From positions 1 to 62,114 of the forward strand of contig DATMGN010000010.1 in assembly GCA_035555435.1 (NCBI GenBank): a stretch of DNA of 62,114 nucleotides, in the 5' to 3' direction. The stretch comes from 73-13 sp035555435 (GTDB lineage: Bacteria; Actinomycetota; Actinomycetes; Actinomycetales; Microbacteriaceae). The number at the start of each line of letters is the position of its first letter. The stretch's first letter is position 1. A program made the translations under genes and the position numbers. Below the pieces are notes generated by a model. The model saw only the letters and a list, made by a program, of their open reading frames with translations. It ran no database searches and was not told the origin of the DNA. Shown one piece after another: positions 9,152 through 16,899 of the stretch.

Positions 9152-9702
9152 CCCGGGCGAACGGCGCGGCGCCGTCTGTGGCATCGGCGGACGCGGGCGC
9201 CGCTTTCCCGGTCATGAGCCCCGACGAGTTCAAGTCCGCCTTCCGCCACCACCCGGGCGGCATCTCGCTCGTGACAGCGACGGGACCCGAGGGGCCGGTC
9301 GCGATGACGGCGACGTCGGTCGCGTCGGTGAGCGCCGAGCCCCCGCTCCTCGTCTTCTCGGTCTCGACCCTCTCCTCGAGCCATCGGACGCTCTCGAGCG
9401 CCGACACCGTCGTCGTGCACCTGCTCGACGCCCGGCACCGCCGGCTCGCGACGCTCGGTGCGACGAGCGGGATCGACCGGTTCGAGGACACGAGCCTGTG
9501 GGCCCCGCTCGCCTCCGGCGAGCCCGTGTTTCACGGCACGCGGTGGATCCGCGCCCGCATCGTGAGTCGACTCGAGGCGGGCACCGCGACGCTCGTCGTC
9601 GCCCAGGCACTCCAGTCGGACCTCTCGGCTGGCGTCGCGGAGGGGCTCGTCTACGTCGATCGCGCCTGGCACCGCCTCGACGACGGCTCAGCGCTCGACT
9701 GA
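9148..9702 (+). CDS. Flavin reductase, partner of the monooxygenase
   Basis: 184-residue flavin reductase-like (FMN-binding split-barrel) protein. After a variable N-terminus of about 25 residues it has FRHHPGGISLVTATGPEGPV, TATSVASVSAEPPL and FSVSTLSSSHRTL, all family landmarks for flavin and NAD(P)H binding. It should pass reduced FMN or FAD to the oxygenase encoded just upstream, with which it is translationally coupled. Its 3' end overlaps the end of the convergent FAD hydroxylase gene by 15 bp. Confidence 0.85.
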   Translation: MTRANGAAPSVASADAGAAFPVMSPDEFKSAFRHHPGGISLVTATGPEGPVAMTATSVASVSAEPPLLVFSVSTLSSSHRTLSSADTVVVHLLDARHRRLATLGATSGIDRFEDTSLWAPLASGEPVFHGTRWIRARIVSRLEAGTATLVVAQALQSDLSAGVAEGLVYVDRAWHRLDDGSALD

Positions 9703-11307
9703 GCCGATCGCGAGCACCCGCCCGAACGCCTCGCGCAGCGCCGCGGCCGGGTCCGAGACGGGACCGGGGGAGCGCCAGGCGACGAAGCCGTCCGGCCGCA
9801 CGAGGCTCGCGCCGCTGCGGCCGATTCCGTAGGCGGCGGCGAGCGCGTCCGGATCGGCCGGCTCGTGGACGACGCTCAGCGGCACACCGAGCTCCTCCCC
9901 GACCGACGCGGCCGCATCGCCCCATGCCGCGCCGTCGGGACCGTGGAGCAGCACGAACCCCGATCCGAAGGCGTCGAGGGTCGACGTCTCCGGAGCGATC
10001 CAGACGTGCGGGGCGCGCGTCCCGGGGGCTCCGCCCGCGTCGCGCGGGTGTCCGACGACCGCGGCGGACTCGTCGCCGGCGTCGGGGATGACCGCGCTGG
10101 AGTGATAGCGATAGCCGATCTCCATGCTGAAGTCGTCGACGAGCCCGGGCACGTCGTCGTCCATGAGCTCGGGCGTGACCCGGTGCCGGTAGCGGGAGTA
10201 TGCCTGCTCGATTGTGAGCCGCCCGACCGGTCGGCGCTCGGCCTCGTAGCTCGCGAGCAGTCCGGGCCCGGCACCGTGCCGCAGCACCGCCGCGAGCTTC
10301 CACGCCAGGTTGTGCGCGTCCTGGATGCCGGTGTTGCCGCCGAAGCCGCCGTTCGGCGGCACGAGGTGCGCGGCGTCCCCCGCGATCAGGATGCGCCCCG
10401 ACTGGAACCGGTCGGCCACGTCCGCGGTCGCGACCCATGCCGCGACGTCATCGATCTCGACCTCGACCGAGGGATCGCCGATCGCGGCGCGCACGAGCTG
10501 TCTGGCACCCGCCTCGTCGAGGCCGGTCGTCACGTCGAGGGCGCCGGGCCGTGTCGGGTCGCCGAGCGTGTTGACGGCGAGGAAGCCGGCCGTGAGCGCG
10601 CGCTCGAAGCGGAAGAAGCCCCGCAGGTGCTCGTTGTCGACGTAGATGACCCCGAACTCGGTGCCGGCGAGCAGCTCGCGGCAGTCGGCGCGGAAGTAGA
10701 TGGTCGCGCTCCGGGACAGCTCGCCGTAGCCGCTCATCCCGATGCCGAGCCGCTTGCGGGTGGGGCTCCGGCTGCCGTCGGCCGCGACGACGTACGAGGC
10801 GCGGATGGTGCGCTCGTCCCTGGTCGCGAGGTCCCGGACGGTCGCGAGCACGCCGTCGCTGCCCTCCTCGAGCCCGATCACCTCCGCGCCGTACCGCAGC
10901 TGCGCGCCGAGCTCCTCCGCCCGCGCGCGCAGCAGCGGCTCGAGCGCGTCCTGGGCGATGAAGAGGCGGCGCGACGGGCTGAACTCCTCGACGCCCTGGT
11001 TGAGGTCAGGGATGAAGCTCGCGACCTCCCCTCCCGCGATCGTGCGCATCAGGTTGATGCCGCCGTTCGGGAAGTAGCGCTCTGCGGACAGCCGCTGGAG
11101 CTCGGGCTCGAGCCCCGCCGAGCGCATGATCTCCAGGGTGCGCAGCTGCAGGTGCCCGGCGCGGGGGTGGATCGCCGTGCCCGCGTGCCGTTCGATCGCC
11201 GTCGCGCGGACGCCGTGCAGGCCGAGCAGCATCGCGGTCGTGAGGCCTACGAGGCTTCCGCCGATGATGAGGACCGGGACTTCGTCGTCCATCGCGTTCT
11301 GTGTCAT
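9688..11307 (-). CDS. FAD-dependent aromatic hydroxylase (PHBH / TfdB type)
   Basis: 539-residue single-component flavoprotein hydroxylase. It has an N-terminal dinucleotide motif (LIIGGSLVGLTTAML), the DG motif near DGSRSPTRKRLG, the GD motif GDAAHLVPPNGGFGGNTG, and a C-terminal thioredoxin-like domain as in phenol hydroxylase and TfdB. It would hydroxylate a phenolic ring using NAD(P)H and oxygen. The start MTQNAMDDEV is chosen because the family begins just before the beta strand; MDDEV five codons later is possible, as is an upstream MIEG. The gene is divergent from a LysR regulator that probably controls it. Confidence 0.85.
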   Translation of the reverse strand: MTQNAMDDEVPVLIIGGSLVGLTTAMLLGLHGVRATAIERHAGTAIHPRAGHLQLRTLEIMRSAGLEPELQRLSAERYFPNGGINLMRTIAGGEVASFIPDLNQGVEEFSPSRRLFIAQDALEPLLRARAEELGAQLRYGAEVIGLEEGSDGVLATVRDLATRDERTIRASYVVAADGSRSPTRKRLGIGMSGYGELSRSATIYFRADCRELLAGTEFGVIYVDNEHLRGFFRFERALTAGFLAVNTLGDPTRPGALDVTTGLDEAGARQLVRAAIGDPSVEVEIDDVAAWVATADVADRFQSGRILIAGDAAHLVPPNGGFGGNTGIQDAHNLAWKLAAVLRHGAGPGLLASYEAERRPVGRLTIEQAYSRYRHRVTPELMDDDVPGLVDDFSMEIGYRYHSSAVIPDAGDESAAVVGHPRDAGGAPGTRAPHVWIAPETSTLDAFGSGFVLLHGPDGAAWGDAAASVGEELGVPLSVVHEPADPDALAAAYGIGRSGASLVRPDGFVAWRSPGPVSDPAAALREAFGRVLAIGSVER

Positions 11308-11327
11308 GCCCTCGATCATCCTCGGAC

Positions 11328-11371
11328 ACCGATCATCGCCAAAGCGGATTATGCAGATACCGATCATCTGC
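11328..11371. promoter_or_regulatory. Direct repeats and dyad between hydroxylase and LysR gene, candidate LysR operator
   Basis: Two copies of ACCGATCATC lie 31 bp apart, about three helical turns. The second sits inside an inverted repeat, GCAGAT-N7-ATCTGC, 18 bp before the GTG start of the LysR gene. Interrupted dyads of this kind in the shared promoter are the usual recognition and activation sites of LysR-type regulators. Confidence 0.5.
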
Positions 11372-11388
11372 GGAAGTAATATCGCGGC

Positions 11389-12303
11389 GTGGACCTGTCC
11401 CGGATCGACCTCAACCTGCTCGTCGCGCTCGACGCCCTCCTGTCAGAACGCCACGTGAGCCGGGCCGCCGCGCGCGTCGGCCTCAGTCAACCCGGCATGA
11501 GCAGCGCGCTCGCGCGGCTGCGCCGGCTCACGGGCGACCCGCTGCTCGTCCGCGACGGTCAGTCGCTCGTCCCGACGGCGCGCGCCGAGGCCCTCGCGGA
11601 GCCGGTGCGCGAGGCGCTCGCGACGATCGGGCGGGCGCTCGAGGAGCGACCGGCGTTCGACCCCGCGGTCGACGAGTGCACGATCCGGGTGAGCTGCTCC
11701 GACTACAGCGCGGTGCTCCTCGTCGCCCCGCTCGTGCGCCGGCTGACCGCCGAGGCGCCGGGAGTCACGATCCAGGTCCAGCCGCGATCGGCCGATCCGG
11801 TGGGCAGCCTCAGGGGCATGGCGACCGACCTCGTGATCGAGCCGATGGCGATCATGGGGCACGCTGCACTGGCCTCGCACCGCCTGTTCGAGGACCGGTG
11901 GCTGTGCTGCGCCTGGGCCGGCAACCCCCGGATCAGGGACGCGCTCGACCTCGAGACGTTCGCCGAGCTCGGGCACATCGTCTACTCGATGGGGCCGGGG
12001 GTGCCGATGTCGCTCGCGGACGACGTCCTCGAGCGCAGCGGGATGCGCCGGCGCGTCGAGTTCTCGGTCGAGAGCTTCTTCCTCGCGCCGCTGCTCCTGG
12101 AGGGGACCGAGCTCGTCGCGCTCGTGCTCGCCCGGGTCGTACCGCTGCTGCAGCGGATGGCGGACATCACCGTCGTCGAGCCACCGCTGCCGATCCCGCC
12201 GATCGCCCAAGCGATGTGGTGGAGTCCCGCGCGCACCACCGAACCGGCCCATCGCTGGGTGCGGGACCGGCTCGCCGCGGTCGCGGGCGAGCTCGCTACT
12301 TGA
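11389..12303 (+). CDS. LysR-family transcriptional regulator
   Basis: 304-residue LysR-type regulator. The N-terminal winged helix includes VSRAAARVGLSQPGMSSALARL with the expected helix-turn-helix spacing, and is followed by a LysR_substrate (NodD/PnbR-like) effector domain. The start is GTG. It is divergently arranged with the FAD hydroxylase across about 80 bp that holds a candidate dyad, so it probably activates the hydroxylase in response to a phenolic ligand. The 3' end overlaps the convergent dehydrogenase gene by eight bases. Confidence 0.85.
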   Translation: MDLSRIDLNLLVALDALLSERHVSRAAARVGLSQPGMSSALARLRRLTGDPLLVRDGQSLVPTARAEALAEPVREALATIGRALEERPAFDPAVDECTIRVSCSDYSAVLLVAPLVRRLTAEAPGVTIQVQPRSADPVGSLRGMATDLVIEPMAIMGHAALASHRLFEDRWLCCAWAGNPRIRDALDLETFAELGHIVYSMGPGVPMSLADDVLERSGMRRRVEFSVESFFLAPLLLEGTELVALVLARVVPLLQRMADITVVEPPLPIPPIAQAMWWSPARTTEPAHRWVRDRLAAVAGELAT

Positions 12304-13174
12304 GCAGGTTGCGGCGCGTGACCTCGGCGATCGCCGACCAGTCGTAGTCCGCCATGCCCTCCGCGAGCGCCCGCTCGTAGACGGCCTTGAGGGCCGGCAA
12401 GGAGGGGACATGGGTGTCGGTCGCCTCGGCGACCTGCTCGAGCAGGTCGAGGTCCTTGCGGCCGAGCGTCATCGTGAACGCCGCCGGGGTGTACGACTGC
12501 GTCGCGATGATGGGGCCGTAGACCGTGTAGGCGGGGCCGCCGACGAACGTCGAGTTGAGCAGCTCGACGAAGAGGCCCGGGTCCACGTCGAGACGCTCGG
12601 CCATCGCAATCGTCTCGCCGAGCGCCTCGTGCGCCTGGATCAGGATGTAGTTGCACAGCGCCTTGATCGAGTTCGCGATCGACGGCGTCTCGCCGAAGTG
12701 CCAGGTCTGCTTGCCCATGAGCTCGAAGTACGGCTTCGCCGCCTCGAGCACGTCCGCGGGGCCCGCGGACAGGATGTTGAGCTGACCGGCGGCCGCGACC
12801 GCGGGACGGCCGAGGACCGGTGCCGCCGCGTAGCGCACGCCCGCCTGCTCGAACCGCTCCTGCAGCTGCGTCGCGAACTTCGGCGAGATCGACGCCATGT
12901 TGACGTGCGTCGTGCCCGCCGTAAGGTTTTCGCTGCTCAGCACCGCGTCGACCGCGGCATCGTTGGCGAGCATGGAGAACGAGATGTCGGCGGCGAGCGC
13001 GTCCCTCGCCTCCGGCGCCTCGACAGCGCCCTTCGCGACGAGTTCGGCGACGGGGTCCTTGCCCCTGTTCCAAACGCGGACCTCGGCGCCCGACTCGAGG
13101 AGTCGGGCGGCCATCCCGGAACCCATGGTCCCGAGACCGAGGAACCCGACGGTCACGGTGCTCGGCTCGGTCAT
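12296..13174 (-). CDS. Beta-hydroxyacid dehydrogenase (3-hydroxyisobutyrate dehydrogenase family)
   Basis: 292-residue NAD(P)-dependent dehydrogenase: N-terminal Rossmann domain with GFLGLGTMGSGMA, then the all-helical C-terminal domain. The catalytic Lys lies in NSIKALCNY near residue 172, and the substrate-binding glycine region near residue 120 reads APVLGRPAVAAAGQL. Family members oxidise beta-hydroxyacids or reduce semialdehydes. The ATG shares one base with the stop of the M24-family gene, so the two are made together and probably act in the same pathway. Confidence 0.85.
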   Translation of the reverse strand: MTEPSTVTVGFLGLGTMGSGMAARLLESGAEVRVWNRGKDPVAELVAKGAVEAPEARDALAADISFSMLANDAAVDAVLSSENLTAGTTHVNMASISPKFATQLQERFEQAGVRYAAAPVLGRPAVAAAGQLNILSAGPADVLEAAKPYFELMGKQTWHFGETPSIANSIKALCNYILIQAHEALGETIAMAERLDVDPGLFVELLNSTFVGGPAYTVYGPIIATQSYTPAAFTMTLGRKDLDLLEQVAEATDTHVPSLPALKAVYERALAEGMADYDWSAIAEVTRRNLLK

Positions 13175-14556
13175 CAGGACTCGCCCCGACCCGCCTTGGT
13201 GTTCTTGTGCGACTGCGAGTCGCGGTTGAGGTTGAGCGGGCCGTCGATCGTGTAGTACTGGCGACCGGCGACGATGAGCTCCTCGGCGGGGAACTTCGTG
13301 ATGACCTCGCAGCCGTCGGCCGTCACGACGACCTCCTCCTCGATGCGCGCCGCGCCCCAGCCGTCGGCGGACGGCCAGTACGTCTCGAGGGCGAAGACCA
13401 TGCCCTCCTCGAGCACCTCGGGGTGGTCGAAGGACGTGAGGCGGCTGAAGATCGGCTTCTCCCAGATGGAGAGCCCCACGCCGTGGCCGTACTGCAGGGC
13501 GAACGCCGCCATCTCGTCGGCGAAGCCGAACTCCTCGGCTTTGGGCCACACCGCGACGATGTCCGCGGTCGTCGCGCCCGGCTTGACGAGCGCGATCGCC
13601 TTGTCCATGTACTCGCGGCAGATCGTGTACGCGTCCTTCTGCGCCTGGCTCGCCGAGCCGACCGCGAAGGTGCGGTAGTAGCAGGTCCGGTAGCCGTTCC
13701 AGCTGTGCAGGATGTCGAAGAACGCCGGGTCGCCGGGCCGGATGAGCCGGTCGGAGAAGACATGCGGGTGCGGCGAGCAGCGCTCGCCGGAGATCGCGTT
13801 GACGCCCTCGACGTACTCGGAGCCGAGGTCGTAGAGGGTCTTCGCGACGACGCCGACCGCTTCGTTCTCGCGAACGCCCGGGCGCAGGAACTGGTACAGC
13901 TCCTCGTACGCGGCGTCGACCATCGAGGCGGCCTGGGTGAGCAGGCGGATCTCGTCGGGGGTCTTGATCTTGCGGGCCTCCATGAAGACCTGCTGGCCGT
14001 CGACGACCTCGATGCCCTCCTTCTGCAGGGCGAGGAGGACGGGCAGCTCGATGACGTCGACGCCGAGCGGCTCGTTCGCCAGCCCGAAGCGCTCGAGCTC
14101 GCGCTTGATCTTGCGGGCGACGTCGCCGGCCATGTCGGCGTCGGCGGGGAACGCACCGCGGAGCGTCGAGATGCCGGCCCGCGCGCCCGACTCGAGGCGG
14201 GTGCGCTTCGCGCCCTCGTGCGGCTTCGACGGGTCGGCGTCGGCCTCCTGGGTCGTGACGTCGAGCCACGGGTTGTAGAGCGCGTGGTGCTTCGCGGCCG
14301 AGCCGAAGTCCCAGACGATCGGGTCGCTCTTGCGCGTCACGAGGCAGAAGCGGATGAGTTTGTCCATCGCCCACGTCCCGATGTGGGTCGCGGAGGCGTA
14401 GCGGATGTTGGAGAAGTCGAACGCGAGGACGGCGCCCAGCGAGGACTCCTCGAGCTTCGCGTGCAGCCGTGCGAGACGTGCGTCGCGAAGGCGCTCCATG
14501 TCGACCCGGACCTCCCAGTCGACCGCGTTCGTGCCGGTGGAACCCGTGCTCTTCAT
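13174..14556 (-). CDS. M24-family (creatinase/aminopeptidase-P fold) protein with a variant metal site
   Basis: 460-residue pita-bread-fold protein with a creatinase-like N-terminal domain (about 20-190) and an M24 domain (about 200-450). The ligands Asp281, His358 (GHGVG) and two C-terminal Glu (LETYW and RIEEEV) are present, but the second Asp of the usual D-x10-D pair is Cys292 (GYRTCYYRTF). This argues against a normal two-metal peptidase. The fold is also used by creatinase and by the DMSP lyase DddP. Coupling to a beta-hydroxyacid dehydrogenase, with an XRE-cupin regulator divergent from it, points to a catabolic C-N or C-X hydrolase or lyase. GGAGGA precedes the ATG. The substrate is unknown. 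Confidence 0.75.
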   Translation of the reverse strand: MKSTGSTGTNAVDWEVRVDMERLRDARLARLHAKLEESSLGAVLAFDFSNIRYASATHIGTWAMDKLIRFCLVTRKSDPIVWDFGSAAKHHALYNPWLDVTTQEADADPSKPHEGAKRTRLESGARAGISTLRGAFPADADMAGDVARKIKRELERFGLANEPLGVDVIELPVLLALQKEGIEVVDGQQVFMEARKIKTPDEIRLLTQAASMVDAAYEELYQFLRPGVRENEAVGVVAKTLYDLGSEYVEGVNAISGERCSPHPHVFSDRLIRPGDPAFFDILHSWNGYRTCYYRTFAVGSASQAQKDAYTICREYMDKAIALVKPGATTADIVAVWPKAEEFGFADEMAAFALQYGHGVGLSIWEKPIFSRLTSFDHPEVLEEGMVFALETYWPSADGWGAARIEEEVVVTADGCEVITKFPAEELIVAGRQYYTIDGPLNLNRDSQSHKNTKAGRGES

Positions 14557-14660
14557 CGAATCCTCCAGAGTCAATATTTCCGGGTGCGTCGCGATGCGAC
14601 TGCGTGCAGCCCAGCTTAACGTGTATCCTCGCGCCACAGGGATCGACGGCGGAGGCGAGC

Positions 14661-15320
14661 ATGCCGGCTACGGGCATTGGTGCTCGACTCAGGGACGCGA
14701 GGATGCAGCGCGGTCTGAGCCTGCGCAGCGTCGCCAACGCCTTGGGCGTCTCGGCGAGTCTCGTGTCGCAGGTCGAGACCGGCAAGACCCAGCCCTCGGT
14801 CTCCACGCTCTACGCGATCGCCAACCACCTCGGCGTCTCGCTCGACGAGTTGCTCGGCATCGTGCCGACGAGCGCTCGGCCCGCGCCGACGATGTTCGGC
14901 CACAGCGGGACGCCGCTGCCCAACGTCCAGCGCGCCGAGGACAATCCGATTATCGAGATGGAGCACGGCGTGCGTTGGGAGCGGCTCGCCGTCGGCGAGG
15001 GCGGCCCGGCCGACGCGATCCTCGTGACCTACGAGCCCGGTGCCTCGTCCTCGATCGAGGGCAAGCTCATGCGCCACTCGGGCGTCGAGTACGCCTACGT
15101 CGTGGAGGGTGAGCTCACACTGCAGCTCGACTTCGACTCCTATGTGCTGAAGGCCGGCGACTCGCTGCAGTTCGAGTCGGCGCGGCCGCACATGTTCGCC
15201 AACCGCAGCGACCGCATCGCCAAGGGCGTGTGGTTCCTGCTCGGTCGGCGTGCGCACACGCTCTCGGATGTCGACCTTGAGGGCGTCAATGTCGAGGAGT
15301 TCGGTGCCCTGCGGCACTGA
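14661..15320 (+). CDS. XRE-family regulator with C-terminal cupin domain
   Basis: 219-residue regulator with an N-terminal HTH_3 domain (LRSVANALGVSASLVSQVETG, residues about 22-42) joined to a cupin_2 sensor domain (about 140-210). This PuuR/SutR-type layout usually governs adjacent amine, amino-acid or alcohol catabolism genes. It is divergent from the M24/dehydrogenase pair; the 104-bp gap contains a GTCGC-N3-GCGAC dyad. GGAGG lies six bases before the ATG. The small-molecule effector is unknown. Confidence 0.85.
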   Translation: MPATGIGARLRDARMQRGLSLRSVANALGVSASLVSQVETGKTQPSVSTLYAIANHLGVSLDELLGIVPTSARPAPTMFGHSGTPLPNVQRAEDNPIIEMEHGVRWERLAVGEGGPADAILVTYEPGASSSIEGKLMRHSGVEYAYVVEGELTLQLDFDSYVLKAGDSLQFESARPHMFANRSDRIAKGVWFLLGRRAHTLSDVDLEGVNVEEFGALRH

Positions 15321-15327
15321 GCGCTCT

Positions 15328-15410
15328 TTCGACTCGCTGCGCTCGCTCAGGGACCCGCATGGCCTAAGCCGGGGGTCGAGTAGCGCGCAGAGCGGGTATC
15401 GAGACCCCCG
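15328..15410. repeat. Composite intergenic repeat with terminator-like hairpin
   Basis: Between convergent genes. The first part, 15328-15355, is the GC-rich TTCGACTCGCTGCGCTCGCT type of tract; the second, 15370-15410, has CGGGGGTC/GACCCCCG arms around a 25-base centre. From memory, such GGTCTCGATAC...ACTCGACC tracts recur between genes of Microbacteriaceae. The hairpin could terminate both transcripts. Confidence 0.55.
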
Positions 15411-15416
15411 CGCTGG

Positions 15417-16478
15417 TCACCGTCCGTGCACCGCCGCGCGGGGTTCGCTGATCCACGGGTCGATGAGCGCCTTGATCTGCTGCGCCGACCCGTCGAGGAG
15501 CGGCTGCAGGGTGTCCGGCACGACACGGTCCAGCGGGAACGCGGTCGGCGCGATGTCGGTCCAGTCCTCGCGGGTGCCGAGCAGGCGCACCGCCTCCGGG
15601 AAGTCATCGCGGAAGACATGGGCGACCGTGCCGACGACCTTCATCTCGTTGAGGGTCCAGTGGCCGAGGGGAAGCTCCGGCTCGCCGCGCTGGATGCCGA
15701 CCGGCACGATCGTCGAACCGCGCGGCGCGGCCTCGAGCACTGACTGCAGGCCGGGGCGCGAGCCGCTCACCTCGAAGAACACGTCCGCGTCGAAGCCGAT
15801 CTCGGCGAGCTTGTCCTTGAGGGACTGCGTGCCGGAGACGAGCACGTCGGTCGCGCCGAGCGCCTTCGCGAGCTCGAGCCGCTCCGGGTTGAGGTCGACG
15901 ACGAGCACCCGGGCGCCGGTCGAGACCGCGGCGACCGTGATGAAGGCGCCGATGCCGCCGACGCCCACGATGACGGCGTCGTCGCCGGCCGCGAGGCCCG
16001 AGCGGCGCACCGCGTGGACCGCGATCGCCATGGGCTGGGCGAGGCCGAGCGTGTCCATCGTCAGGCCCGAGTCGCTGACGTCGAGCACGATGCTCGCGGG
16101 CGAGATGACGTAGCCGGCGAGACCGCCGTCGAAGGCGAAGCCGATCGTCTTGTACGAGCGGCACAGGTTCGTGCGTCCGCGCCGGCACGGCCGGCACTCG
16201 CCGCAGGACACGCCGGCGCCGCACACGACGGTCGCACCGACCGTGAGCCCCTCGACGCCCTCGCCGACGGCCTCGACGGTCCCCGCGAACTCGTGGCCGA
16301 GCGCGACGGGCGGCTCGGCGAGCACGAGGCTCCGGCCGTACTCGGTCGCGTCCGACCCGCACACGCCGCAGACGCCGACGCGGATGCGGACCTCACCGGG
16401 GCCGGGCTCCGGGATCTCGATCGACTCGATCCGTAGGTCGCCGGGCGCGTGGAGCACGGCGGCGGTGGTCGAGGTCAA
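15417..16478 (-). CDS. Zinc-dependent alcohol dehydrogenase, MDR superfamily
   Basis: 353-residue medium-chain dehydrogenase close to the sorbitol/threonine dehydrogenase group. It has the catalytic zinc set (Cys in CGVCGSD near residue 40, GHEFAG), the four-Cys structural zinc loop CGECRPCRRGRTNLC, and a Rossmann motif GVGGIGAF. It would oxidise a secondary alcohol with NAD(P)+. The start appears to be TTG, overlapping the stop of the Dabb gene as TTGA; no ATG fits, and the family N-terminus begins there. Confidence 0.85.
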   Translation of the reverse strand: MTSTTAAVLHAPGDLRIESIEIPEPGPGEVRIRVGVCGVCGSDATEYGRSLVLAEPPVALGHEFAGTVEAVGEGVEGLTVGATVVCGAGVSCGECRPCRRGRTNLCRSYKTIGFAFDGGLAGYVISPASIVLDVSDSGLTMDTLGLAQPMAIAVHAVRRSGLAAGDDAVIVGVGGIGAFITVAAVSTGARVLVVDLNPERLELAKALGATDVLVSGTQSLKDKLAEIGFDADVFFEVSGSRPGLQSVLEAAPRGSTIVPVGIQRGEPELPLGHWTLNEMKVVGTVAHVFRDDFPEAVRLLGTREDWTDIAPTAFPLDRVVPDTLQPLLDGSAQQIKALIDPWISEPRAAVHGR

Positions 16479-16789
16479 GCGAAGCTCCCGGCGTCGATCG
16501 GCAGCTGCACGGCCGAGCGCTCGCCGATCATCCAGCCGAGGTACTTCTCGTACACGGCCTTGTGCAGCGGGTGGTCGATGTAGGCGTCGAGGCCGGCGCC
16601 GTCGTCGACGATCGCGGCGACGCCGTAGTCGGCGCCACCGGCGCGCAGGTGCAGGTTCGCACCGGCGACATACGACTTGATCTCGGGGATCTGGGCGCGC
16701 ATCTCGTACAGCGCCTCGGTGAGGGCGGTGACATCCGCCTCGGTCACTTCGGGCTTCCAGCGGAAGGATGCGATGTGCAGGACCGGCAT
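16475..16789 (-). CDS. Dabb-family (stress-responsive A/B barrel) protein
   Basis: 104-residue single-domain Dabb protein: an N-terminal HIASFRWKPE strand, helices, and a C-terminal YIDHPLHKAVYEKYL segment typical of the dimeric alpha/beta barrel. Members are found as small ring-modifying or ligand-binding proteins in catabolic and polyketide operons. It is the first gene of a coupled pair with the zinc alcohol dehydrogenase. Function here is not defined. Confidence 0.8.
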   Translation of the reverse strand: MPVLHIASFRWKPEVTEADVTALTEALYEMRAQIPEIKSYVAGANLHLRAGGADYGVAAIVDDGAGLDAYIDHPLHKAVYEKYLGWMIGERSAVQLPIDAGSFA

Positions 16790-16899
16790 TGGGTTCTCCC
16801 TCGAGTGTTCAGCGACGATTTACATTCTCGCGCCGTAGCACTCAAAATACCAATGCGGCGCGTCACGGATGTGCGCCCGGGCTGCAAGGAGGAGCTGCG

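Noticed and set aside
12296..12303. Short overlaps between converging genes (LysR/dehydrogenase, Pr6Pr/IclR, reductase/response regulator) as a regulatory antisense arrangement
   Set aside because: Overlaps of 8-30 bases are common in compact high-GC genomes and give no evidence of regulation on their own.
13174..14556. Assignment of the M24 protein as the DMSP lyase DddP
   Set aside because: Fold and size agree, but one metal Asp is Cys and the overall match by eye is weak. No other DMSP gene is visible.
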